A stretch of 15,542 nt of DNA from NCBI GenBank assembly GCA_041685645.1, contig JAWLFI010000046.1:1-15542 (forward strand), in the 5' to 3' direction. Position 1 is the stretch's first letter. Each line of letters opens with the position of its first letter. Below, in pieces: positions 1-7,332 of the stretch. A program made the translations under genes and the position numbers. Below the pieces are notes generated by a model, which ran no database searches, was not told the origin of the DNA, and saw only the letters and a list, made by a program, of their open reading frames with translations. The DNA comes from JAWLFI01 sp041685645. Lineage in GTDB: Bacteria > Bacteroidota > Bacteroidia > Chitinophagales > Saprospiraceae.

Positions 1-1128
1 CACAGCATTTCCCGTAAGTACACCTTCGAGATGAGGCAGCACTCGCGAAACGGCTTTGGCAGCCCCAGTGGTAGTTAAAACCATATTCAGAGCAGCGGCC
101 CTTCCTCTTCTGGGCTTTTTGTGGAAGTTGTCCAGGAGATTTTGATCACTGGTGTAAGCGTGAATTGTTTCAATGTGTCCCTTATCTATTCCTAAGGCAT
201 CATCTATCGTTTTAATGAGTGGTACGATGGCATTCGTAGTGCAAGAAGCAGCGCTAACCAGAGGTTCATTTTGAGCATCTTGTTGATTGGCCCCGTAAAC
301 GAGATTAGGAATATCTTTTCCCGGCGCAGTTAGAATCACCTGCCCTACTCCGGGTCTTAGGTGCTGAGCCAAGCCCTTCTTGTCTCGCCACACGCCGGTA
401 TTATCAATCAGCAGAGCATCTTTTACGCCATAGTCGGTATAATTGACCTCCGAGGGGTCATTGGCAAAAATGAAGGCTATTCTATTTCCATTCACCGTTA
501 TGGAAGCATCCTCGGGATGGACCTCTACCGTACCCTGGAAATCGCCGTGGACAGAGTCTGACAAGAGTAATGCCGCCCTTTTCTTTAGTTCTTCTGCCGT
601 ACTACTCATTTTTTTTCTCAAGACCACTGCCTTCAAGAGTAACTGGTCGCCCCGTCCCGTGGTTGAGATAATTCTTCGAGCCAATAATCGACCGATCCGA
701 CCGAATCCATATAAAACCACGTCCTTAGCTTCTACTTGTTCACTGGTATCCCCAACCACTTGCGACAGGCATTGGTCGACAAATTCAGAAATATCACCCT
801 CTGATGCATCTTCAAAGGCAGCTGCCATCTTACCCACGTCTAGTTTCATGGGCTTTAGATTGGTCTTGTTATGAATCTCAGTAGCAATACTCAAAGTAGT
901 CTCAATGGATATTGGACGCGAAATATAATCTGTGGCGATTTTGTGATGGTGCAGTACTTCACTAGGTCGCGCATCGTAAATATCGCGGCGAAACAAGACT
1001 AATTCCACCCCCTGATCGAATCTTAAATCTCCAACAATTTTAAGTAACTTAAGGGCTAATTTTTCCTGTAATCTCCAATCTGAGAGTGTTTTGTGACGCT
1101 GAATTTGAAGTTCGTGGGACTCACTCAT
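1..1128 (-). CDS. Glyceraldehyde-3-phosphate dehydrogenase, long form (3' end cut by window edge)
   Basis: Oxidises glyceraldehyde 3-phosphate to 1,3-bisphosphoglycerate (or the reverse) in central carbon metabolism, in the cytoplasm. The frame is open for 376 codons from ATG at 1126-1128 and runs off the left edge. The Rossmann motif GFGRIG lies at residues 141-146. The catalytic cysteine is C296 in SAASCTTNA, with the partner histidine H323 in IHAYTSDQ; the 27-residue spacing equals the C149-H176 spacing of classical GAPDH. About 135 residues precede the nucleotide-binding domain, an extension known from the roughly 480-residue GAPDH form common in Bacteroidota. At the end of the second beta strand, where NAD-specific enzymes carry Asp, this protein reads AVVLRKK (residues 167-173), with Leu170-Arg171 at the usual Asn-Asp. 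This suggests tolerance of, or preference for, NADP (inference). The C-terminal quarter is outside the window. Confidence 0.95.
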   Translation of the reverse strand, partial: MSESHELQIQRHKTLSDWRLQEKLALKLLKIVGDLRFDQGVELVLFRRDIYDARPSEVLHHHKIATDYISRPISIETTLSIATEIHNKTNLKPMKLDVGKMAAAFEDASEGDISEFVDQCLSQVVGDTSEQVEAKDVVLYGFGRIGRLLARRIISTTGRGDQLLLKAVVLRKKMSSTAEELKKRAALLLSDSVHGDFQGTVEVHPEDASITVNGNRIAFIFANDPSEVNYTDYGVKDALLIDNTGVWRDKKGLAQHLRPGVGQVILTAPGKDIPNLVYGANQQDAQNEPLVSAASCTTNAIVPLIKTIDDALGIDKGHIETIHAYTSDQNLLDNFHKKPRRGRAAALNMVLTTTGAAKAVSRVLPHLEGVLTGNAV

Positions 1129-1149
1129 AACGCATGACTTATTTTGCCA

Positions 1150-1157
1150 CAAATATA
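1150..1157 (-). promoter_or_regulatory. Candidate Bacteroidota -7 box for the GAPDH gene
   Basis: Read on the minus strand, TATATTTG matches the Bacteroidota -7 consensus TAnnTTTG and lies 21 bp upstream of the GAPDH ATG. No convincing -33 TTG was found at the usual 19-21 bp spacing, so the call rests on one box. It would give a very short leader. Confidence 0.45.
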
Positions 1158-1208
1158 AGTGAAATCCAACATTATATCGATTAATCGCAAGGCATTTCAC
1201 GAAAACCT

Positions 1209-2189
1209 TTAGCCCTTTGCTTCATCCTTGTTTTGGTTTTCTTCTTCATCCGAGATCTCATTCTCTTCTTCTTCCAAAAACATCAGTGAGGATTCCTTTT
1301 CCCACTCCTCAAGCATTTTAAGCCCCTGGTCTTCAAACACACCTTGCTGTAGGTCAATGCTGTCCATTAATCCGCTAGATAGCTCCATGAAGCGCTCCAT
1401 TTCTCCTACCTTATGTGCCACGTCATCTGCGATCACTTCGATCGCTTCATCAAACATTACTCGCTTATCGCTGTCCCCCTGGATCACATTCATAGCAGAT
1501 TGCATGGCGCTGTGAGAGGCGCGAATTGCTTTTCTTTCTTCTTCTTTTACCTTAATTTGATCTCGGGTATCCTCGAGAAGAATTTCAGAATTACCATGCA
1601 TTTTTGAGAGCACTCGATGCAAGACTTCTAATTTTTTGTGAAGCGCTTGATATTTTTCGTTACTGTCTTTCAAACGAGCCGCCTTTCGCGAAGCCAGCAC
1701 CATTTGTTTATCCATCTCCTTTTCCTTGGCCTTACTGGCGATGGCTAATTGGGTCTTTACTTCCTCTTCATTCTTTTCTATTAGGGTAGAAAGCTTGTGA
1801 ATCTGGCCTCGCACGCCTCCAATTTGCTCACTCATCCGCGATAAATTCTTTTCTAAATCACTGACGTAATTCTTTAATATCCCAATGGGATCAATGGTGA
1901 TAAACCAACTGGTGATCGAGCGCATAGCGCTTTTGTACATATACCCTATTAAGGTGCGCATTCTGGGATCGAAAATCATATAGAGCAAGGCAGCTAAAAC
2001 CAGCAACATCAATGTCAGGTACAGGGCATTCTCAGCAAGACTAATCAGGGCCGGCATGACTAAGTACAAGCCATATATCCCTCCGCCTAAAAGCAGCAGT
2101 AAAAATACCGTACCCACTATCCCATCCGGACGTTTGTAATAGGGCTTGCGTTTGGTATTTGTATTTTCAATTGGTTGTGGATAACTCAT
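1209..2189 (-). CDS. Membrane-anchored coiled-coil protein, PspA/ESCRT-III-like architecture (hypothetical)
   Basis: I do not recognise this as a named gene. Using ATG at 2187-2189 it has 326 residues; the frame extends to a TTG at 2222, but the ATG is the better start. A short basic N-terminus is followed by two hydrophobic segments, about residues 24-48 and 55-73, and an amphipathic stretch. The motif DPIGILKNYV (about 100-109) begins a long helical coiled coil (about 103-235) rich in Glu, Lys and Ala. A second helical region spans about 245-300, and the tail (305-326) is strongly acidic. The order of a DP-led helix, a long hairpin with regularly spaced alanines, a less ordered link near 235-242 and then another helix parallels PspA/IM30 proteins, which lack the transmembrane anchor. 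That relation is inference. The gene lies 80 bp upstream of the GAPDH gene on the same strand; co-transcription is possible but not shown. Confidence 0.8.
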   Translation of the reverse strand: MSYPQPIENTNTKRKPYYKRPDGIVGTVFLLLLLGGGIYGLYLVMPALISLAENALYLTLMLLVLAALLYMIFDPRMRTLIGYMYKSAMRSITSWFITIDPIGILKNYVSDLEKNLSRMSEQIGGVRGQIHKLSTLIEKNEEEVKTQLAIASKAKEKEMDKQMVLASRKAARLKDSNEKYQALHKKLEVLHRVLSKMHGNSEILLEDTRDQIKVKEEERKAIRASHSAMQSAMNVIQGDSDKRVMFDEAIEVIADDVAHKVGEMERFMELSSGLMDSIDLQQGVFEDQGLKMLEEWEKESSLMFLEEEENEISDEEENQNKDEAKG

Positions 2190-2558
2190 ACGATATGTTT
2201 TAAGTGACAATTTGCTATTCAAATGGTGATTGAAAAATAATAAAATACTTCATAGCAAAGAACCTTATTCTATCAACCCATCAATTCTATCGGCTGACTC
2301 TACCATTTTCTAGAATTGCTTTATCTCTTCAAAAATAATGAAATTATGAAGGTTTGATAGATTCGACTTTCATAGTTGAGCGGTTGATAAGGTTTTATTT
2401 CTTTTTCGATCTTGAGTTCTAATGAAAGAGGCCGAGCTATCTCCATCATATAATGAGACGATAATTGAATTATCAAAGTTCAAAGATACATTCTACAACT
2501 CTTTTGAACTGTTGACTTTCCCAAAATCCATTCCGGAAACAGTAGAATCCCATGAATC
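2190..2558. other. AT-rich intergenic region with small repeats, no convincing gene
   Basis: These 369 bp separate the hydrolase stop from the coiled-coil gene start; both genes are on the minus strand. I see no RNA gene and no strong terminator. A TTCTATC direct repeat occurs at 2268-2274 and 2285-2291. GGTTGATAAGGTT at 2382-2394 is an interrupted inverted match to 2261-2278. A minus-strand CAAAAATA (2330-2337) reads TATTTTTG and fits TAnnTTTG, but it lies 140 bp from the coiled-coil gene and lacks a -33 box. A 66-codon plus-strand frame starting at 2422 overlaps the hydrolase 3' end and has no recognisable family; I do not call it a gene. Confidence 0.6.
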
Positions 2559-3527
2559 TCACTCTTTCATAGATTCAATAAATTCAAAAGCCCGAATTTC
2601 TGCCCAGGAAGGGCCGTTGTAGTCCGACATTAAAAACCCAACATGCCCGCCGAGGGAAGGGAAGGAATGAAACAACTTATTGTTCGCCTTCAATAGTTCC
2701 ATCGGGTAGTCTTCTGGAGATAGAATAGGATCATCTTTTGCATTGAGCAACAAGGTGGGAACCTGAATGTCAGCCATTCGATATTTTGCGGAGCAGAACT
2801 CGTAAAACTCATCTGCATTTTTTAATCCATTCAAGGGGGCAGAAAAGCGTTCATCGAAAATGCGCCAGGACTTGACTTGATCTATTCCCTGAATATTCAG
2901 CAAGTTGGGGTACTGGGCAACCTTGATCTTTATTTTTTCTTTCAATCGGCTGAGAAAGTAATGAGAATACAGCCGTCGAAATCCCTTTTCAAGGTTAAGG
3001 GAGGCCGCCTCAATATCGCAGGGTGTTGAAACGGCGATAGCTGCTTTCACTGAAGAAGGGACATCATTTTTTGCGCGCCCCAACCAGTTGAGAATAATGG
3101 CTCCTCCCATGGAAAAACCCATCAAAACGATAGTGTCGTAATTTTGGCTCGCCATTTTTTGTACCACGAAATCTAAATCTGAAGTGTCTCCGTGGCAATA
3201 CAATTTTGGGGTACGATTCATTTCTCCTGAACAGGACCGACTATTCCACGCAAGGACATCCCAATTTCTCTCTTTAAAATACCTGGCCGCTGAAAAAATA
3301 TAAGGCCGAGAAGTATCCCCTTCCAGGCCGTGACCCAAAATAACCAGGTTTCGATGGCCTTCATTGAAAAAATCTACGTCGATAAAATCATCGTCTGGAG
3401 TCGTCCATCTTTCTCTTCGAAAGGACCCCGGAGAAGGAGCTATGAACTTTGAAGCGAAAATAGTGTGAACATGTCCATTCCTCAACCACCAGGGAGGTGA
3501 ATAATCTTCTGCTGATTTCATCATCAT
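2559..3527 (-). CDS. YheT-family alpha/beta-fold hydrolase
   Basis: A serine hydrolase of the alpha/beta fold with 322 residues, matching the usual 320-340 of the YheT/EMB8 family; the physiological substrate is unknown. The nucleophile elbow GFSMGG places Ser139 as nucleophile. The acid is Asp265 or Asp266 in AKDDPILSPEDYP, and His295 in GGHVGFL is the likely base. The oxyanion strand is LVILGHGLEG (61-70). Family-typical features include the N-terminal PPWWLRNGHVHTI and the block NSRSCSGEMNRTPKLYCHG (residues 95-113). The start could be any of three consecutive ATGs (3519-3527); none has a clear Shine-Dalgarno. No signal peptide is visible, so it is probably cytoplasmic. It is the last gene of the yidC cluster, 6 bp after gpsA, so co-transcription is likely. 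A role in acyl-lipid or ester turnover would fit the context but is only inference. Confidence 0.93.
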   Translation of the reverse strand: MMMKSAEDYSPPWWLRNGHVHTIFASKFIAPSPGSFRRERWTTPDDDFIDVDFFNEGHRNLVILGHGLEGDTSRPYIFSAARYFKERNWDVLAWNSRSCSGEMNRTPKLYCHGDTSDLDFVVQKMASQNYDTIVLMGFSMGGAIILNWLGRAKNDVPSSVKAAIAVSTPCDIEAASLNLEKGFRRLYSHYFLSRLKEKIKIKVAQYPNLLNIQGIDQVKSWRIFDERFSAPLNGLKNADEFYEFCSAKYRMADIQVPTLLLNAKDDPILSPEDYPMELLKANNKLFHSFPSLGGHVGFLMSDYNGPSWAEIRAFEFIESMKE

Positions 3528-3533
3528 AATAAG

Positions 3534-4574
3534 TTATAAAAAGTCTACATCCGGAGCAAAGGGGTAGCGCATTAAATACCCAATGGCCCGTCCGATATCA
3601 AAGTCCTCAAAAACGACCTTGTGCAGCACTTTAATAATCGGCACCTGAACTTGATGGTGCTCAGCTAATTGCTTCGCAATGGATAAAGTTCGAATGCCTT
3701 CCGCTACTTCGGTCATCGTCTCGAGAATATCCTGTAACTTTTCTCCCTGTCCCAACCTAAATCCAACGGAATAATTCCGACTCTTTGAGCTGGTGGCGGT
3801 CGCAATGAGATCTCCGATGCCCGCAGTGCCCAAAAATGCCCGACTATCGGACCCCATGGCCTTTCCCAGGTATATCATCTCTCTCAATCCTCGCGTTATG
3901 AGCATCGCCTGGATGTTTTTTCCCATTTCGCGGCCATCCAACATCCCGGTCCCCAATGCAATAATATTTTTCAATGCGCCAGCTAACTCAGCGCCTCGCA
4001 TATCGTGAGATCCAAAAACAAAAAAAGAATCACTGTTGAGTGCCTTTTGTCCCATTTCAATCAATTCCTCATATGGGCTGGCGATCACAGAGGCGGTGGG
4101 ATAGCCCTCCTGAATTTCTTTAGCTAAATTGGGTCCGGCTAAACACCCCACTCTTCTCACCACAGTTTCCTGCAAGATTACCTCACTCATCGTGCGAATA
4201 TTGGTATTAGAGAGAGAAACTTCGTAGAGATTTTCTTCTTTCACACCTACTAAATCGAAGCCCTTTGTGCAGTGAATCATGAGGTGATAGGGACGTAGAA
4301 AGGGAGAGAACGAAGCCGTCATTTGGCTAAAATTCTTGGAGGGAACGGCCGGAAATATAAGTCGCACACGGCTGCAAAAGTCCTTAATCGATGAGGTGGC
4401 CCTAATTTTATCCGAAAACTCTACGTCTCGCAATTTGTGCTCTCGATTAATCTGCTGAACATTCTCCTCAGATCGCACATAAAGAAGAACTTCCTGATTT
4501 TTGGACAAAAGCATGGCCATTGTCAAGCCAAAACTCCCGGCACCAATAACACCTGTGGGATATGGCTGTGCCAT
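3534..4574 (-). CDS. gpsA: NAD(P)H-dependent glycerol-3-phosphate dehydrogenase GpsA
   Basis: Reduces dihydroxyacetone phosphate to sn-glycerol 3-phosphate, the backbone of phospholipids, in the cytoplasm. The 346-residue length is normal for the family. The N-terminal Rossmann motif is GAGSFG (11-16). CTKG (102-105) and AGPN (146-149) are family motifs. The C-terminal domain carries GAELAGALKN with the conserved lysine K202, then DGREMGKN, AGIGDL with D255, and SRN (265-267), in the usual order. The gene starts only 3 bp after the lipoprotein stop and ends 6 bp before the hydrolase start, so it is very likely translated from the same mRNA as yidC. Placement with yidC links phospholipid precursor supply to membrane protein insertion. 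No key residue appears to be missing. Confidence 0.97.
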   Translation of the reverse strand: MAQPYPTGVIGAGSFGLTMAMLLSKNQEVLLYVRSEENVQQINREHKLRDVEFSDKIRATSSIKDFCSRVRLIFPAVPSKNFSQMTASFSPFLRPYHLMIHCTKGFDLVGVKEENLYEVSLSNTNIRTMSEVILQETVVRRVGCLAGPNLAKEIQEGYPTASVIASPYEELIEMGQKALNSDSFFVFGSHDMRGAELAGALKNIIALGTGMLDGREMGKNIQAMLITRGLREMIYLGKAMGSDSRAFLGTAGIGDLIATATSSKSRNYSVGFRLGQGEKLQDILETMTEVAEGIRTLSIAKQLAEHHQVQVPIIKVLHKVVFEDFDIGRAIGYLMRYPFAPDVDFL

Positions 4575-4577
4575 GGT

Positions 4578-5201
4578 TTAATTTTTTGAGAAACTCTTTT
4601 TCCATTGAAGGTTAGATATCGCCTCATCAATGTCATCTACCAGCTGAGTCAAAGCCTCTGGCGCAGCGCTGTTTATAGCGATGCGCTTTCGCTTATTTTG
4701 ATATTCACTGAATACGTACACCCAGGGAAGATCCAAAACGATTTTATCTTCGTCTATGGGATATCTATCTTCAAATTCAAAAAAGTCAGCGCCTAGAATT
4801 TTGCGATCGATCCGACTCACCTGATCTTTTGTCAACTCAGCCTTGTAAAATCCCTTTTTATCCACATTTCGCTTTCCGTGAAAATACGCCTTACCGTCTG
4901 CTAAAATCGTAGCCGTGTAAACGGGGCAGTCTCCATAGCAGGCAGTCTTCTCCAGGTGAAATACCGTATCCGGATCCTTGACGAATGGACTGCGCAGAGG
5001 TCGTCGGACAGCATCCTTAGGTACATCCATAACATCTGGATTATCCACCTTTGAATCTGTGGCAGCTTCCTTTTTTTCTAAGTTTTTTTGAACATCAGTT
5101 TTGGGCTTTTGAGTCACCGCTGTAGATCCTTTCCTCGTGCAAGATTGCATGAAAACAAGTGACAAAAATAAAAATCCGATTAAACACAACTTCTGATTCA
5201 T
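4578..5201 (-). CDS. Lipoprotein with DUF6438-like domain
   Basis: A 207-residue protein of unknown function. The N-terminus is a lipoprotein signal: a short basic start, a hydrophobic core (about 5-18) and the lipobox MQSC with the acylated cysteine at C21, so it should be anchored in the inner or outer membrane. A charged, low-complexity linker covers about residues 22-75. The folded part (about 78-200) begins with FHLEKTACYGDCPVYTATI (81-99), with the cysteine pair C88 and C92, followed by a dG.-aY.G motif and ELTKDQ...DFFEFEDRYP. This pattern, Cys-x3-Cys-Pro then a beta-rich region and a loop acidic in character, matches what I know as DUF6438. The two cysteines could form a disulphide or bind a metal; neither is established. 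It lies between yidC and gpsA with 7-bp and 3-bp gaps, implying an operon. Confidence 0.85.
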   Translation of the reverse strand: MNQKLCLIGFLFLSLVFMQSCTRKGSTAVTQKPKTDVQKNLEKKEAATDSKVDNPDVMDVPKDAVRRPLRSPFVKDPDTVFHLEKTACYGDCPVYTATILADGKAYFHGKRNVDKKGFYKAELTKDQVSRIDRKILGADFFEFEDRYPIDEDKIVLDLPWVYVFSEYQNKRKRIAINSAAPEALTQLVDDIDEAISNLQWKKSFSKN

Positions 5202-5208
5202 ACTCTCA

Positions 5209-7065
5209 CTACTTTTTCTTTTTCTTTTGATCCTGAATTTTTCGCTGCTCTTCCATCGCTTTTTCTAATCGCGCTCTAAACCCACTTTTCTTTTTGGGTT
5301 TCTCCTTATTCTTCTGCAAGCCGGCCTTGATCTTTTCTTCATCAAAAATGAAGTTTTTCGTGACGGCTGTCTGAGTAATATTGAAGATATTAGAGAATAA
5401 AAGGTAACAAGTCAAACCCGAAGAATAGCTATTTAAAAAGAATAAGAACATAACGGGCATGAGATACTGCATGTATTTCATCATTGGATTGGACTGCATC
5501 ATAGAATTATCCATATGCTTCATGTTATACATGGTATATCCAAACAAGGAAATGGCCCATAATAAGGTAAATAAACTCACGTGGGACCCATATGCCGGAA
5601 TCATGAAGGGCAGCTGAACAAATACATCATATGTGGACAAGTCGGTCGCCCATAAAAAGCTCTCCTGGCGGAACTCTATAGATGAGGGGAAAAAGCGGTA
5701 CAAAGCAAACCAAATAGGCATTTGCAGGACCATCGGCATACATCCACCCAAAGGATTGACGCCAAACTCACGGTAGAGTTTCATCGTTTCCATTTGTTGA
5801 GCATTGGAGTCGTCCTTGTTCTTCTCCTTGAGTTTGGCAATCTCCGGTTTAAGTGCTGCCATCTTTGCCTGCGATTTCAACATCTTATAGGTCAGTGGGT
5901 ACAATACCAGCTTGATCACAAAAGTCAAGATAATAATGGCAATTCCCAAGCTTCCAATGTAGGTTGAGAAGAAAGAGAATACAGGACGAATGACCCAACG
6001 ATTAATGGTGCCAAAAATACTCCAGCCATAAGGAATAACATCCTCCATGGCATGTCCCATATTCTTCATCGCCTGAAAGTCATTGGGGCCTATATAGAGC
6101 TTCTGTTGAATGCGCTCAGATTTCGGATTCGAAATTACATGCGTCAGAGACGTTTGTGCCGACTTGATTTTATCTTTCTCATCTTCCAGATTGGCTATAT
6201 CCAAATTGCCCGAGGCATAGGAAGTTTCAGCCAAAAAACTCGCATTGAAAAACTGATTTGCATGAGTTACCCATTTCAAGGGTTCCTCAATGCTTTTATT
6301 GTCATCTGCTGTCCAGGATAATGAAGTAGGTGACTCCTCAGGTTTTTTATAGTGAATCGTCGTATATGTCTCCTCGTATCCATTGGGCTTTTCCAATCGG
6401 TGCAGCACGTTGAACCAATCGAACTGTATCTTTTCCCGGGGTTGGATATATTGATCTAAGCCCTCAAAACTAGTCTGAAAATCAACTTCATAGCCTTCTT
6501 CAGCCAAAATATAACGCATTTCAATGGATCCGCCCTGAGGAAGCGCCGCAGACAGCTTTATGGTTCTGTCATTGAGTTGATCTGCCTCAAAAGGAAGATC
6601 TTTTGTATTGATATATCCCCCTGTTGATATTGGAATGATATACTCAAAATAATGGGCCGGGTCATTCATGATTTTCAATGAATCATAGTACACTTTCCCC
6701 TCTTCATCGAGAGAGATGCGCTTATACCCTTTCACATCGACTTCGGTGATATAACCGCCAATATTGGTCAGGCGAATATTCAGCTCATCATTGGACAGTG
6801 TGTATTCCTTTTTCTCCGGAAGAGCATTTTGAGAAGTAGGCACCTTGGCATCAGGAGATGATAGAGAATCTATTTCGCCTGTTGATGTAGCAGACCTTTC
6901 ATCCGATCTGCGCAGGGAATCTTCTCCCTGCTGTTCAACCATGGCGATAGAATCCTGCATGCGCTTGCGCTCTGCCAATTCTTCTTGCGAGGGTGCATTG
7001 ATCTGCGCCCATAAGTAAAATAACCCAAAAATGAGTACAATCCCTATGATGGTATTTCTATCCAT
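5209..7065 (-). CDS. yidC: Membrane protein insertase YidC
   Basis: Inserts and folds inner-membrane proteins, alone or with SecYEG. The 618 residues have the Gram-negative layout. The N-terminal transmembrane anchor is about 5-20, followed by a charged linker and the periplasmic P1 beta-domain (about 85-345). The conserved C-terminal core starts near 370 with GIAIIILTFVIKLVLYPLTY. The hallmark FGVNPLGGCMPMVLQMPIW (434-452) follows, then hydrophobic segments near 484-513 and 533-562. K385 occupies the position of the conserved groove arginine (R366 in E. coli). The C-terminus (about 585-618) is strongly basic and ends in five lysines, typical of tails that contact ribosomes. It is the first gene of a minus-strand cluster and is divergent from ffh. 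Confidence 0.97.
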   Translation of the reverse strand: MDRNTIIGIVLIFGLFYLWAQINAPSQEELAERKRMQDSIAMVEQQGEDSLRRSDERSATSTGEIDSLSSPDAKVPTSQNALPEKKEYTLSNDELNIRLTNIGGYITEVDVKGYKRISLDEEGKVYYDSLKIMNDPAHYFEYIIPISTGGYINTKDLPFEADQLNDRTIKLSAALPQGGSIEMRYILAEEGYEVDFQTSFEGLDQYIQPREKIQFDWFNVLHRLEKPNGYEETYTTIHYKKPEESPTSLSWTADDNKSIEEPLKWVTHANQFFNASFLAETSYASGNLDIANLEDEKDKIKSAQTSLTHVISNPKSERIQQKLYIGPNDFQAMKNMGHAMEDVIPYGWSIFGTINRWVIRPVFSFFSTYIGSLGIAIIILTFVIKLVLYPLTYKMLKSQAKMAALKPEIAKLKEKNKDDSNAQQMETMKLYREFGVNPLGGCMPMVLQMPIWFALYRFFPSSIEFRQESFLWATDLSTYDVFVQLPFMIPAYGSHVSLFTLLWAISLFGYTMYNMKHMDNSMMQSNPMMKYMQYLMPVMFLFFLNSYSSGLTCYLLFSNIFNITQTAVTKNFIFDEEKIKAGLQKNKEKPKKKSGFRARLEKAMEEQRKIQDQKKKKK

Positions 7066-7132
7066 AATCCTAACTAATTCACCGACTTCAATGAATCCAC
7101 AAAAGTAAACATTCTTTTACAACTTCTCCCCT

Positions 7133-7165
7133 CAAAGGTACAGTCAATACAATTTCTGGTGCAAA
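7133..7165 (-). promoter_or_regulatory. Candidate Bacteroidota promoter for the yidC operon
   Basis: On the minus strand, TTTG (7165-7162) and TACCTTTG (7140-7133) are separated by 21 bp, matching the Bacteroidota -33 TTG / -7 TAnnTTTG layout. The leader to the yidC ATG would be about 60 nt. A second minus-strand -7-like box, TACTTTTG, lies at 7107-7100 but lacks a well-spaced -33 element. Confidence 0.6.
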
Positions 7166-7294
7166 GATTATTGCCCTCCGGGGCTGTAGAGAGCTACAAC
7201 ATCTTAACTATTCAGCCCTTGAAATATTTGACATCATTGTCAAGTTGAATGCGATATCTGCTCAGGAACTCTCCAATCAATCCTGAAAATTAAT

Positions 7295-7302
7295 TACTTT
7301 TG
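7295..7302 (+). promoter_or_regulatory. Candidate -7 box for ffh
   Basis: TACTTTTG fits TAnnTTTG and ends 30 bp before the ffh ATG. No clear TTG lies 19-21 bp upstream. The surrounding 11 bp (AATTACTTTTG) recur exactly upstream of the last gene in the window. Confidence 0.45.
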
Positions 7303-7332
7303 CAGTGAATTTCACCTGAAAAGCTAAAGGAT

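Noticed and set aside
2422..2622. 66-codon plus-strand open frame in the gap after the hydrolase gene
   Set aside because: It overlaps the hydrolase 3' end on the other strand, has no recognisable domain and no promoter or ribosome-binding site.
7066..7332. Possible SRP RNA gene next to ffh
   Set aside because: No GGAA-tetraloop helix with the conserved SRP core was seen in the gap.
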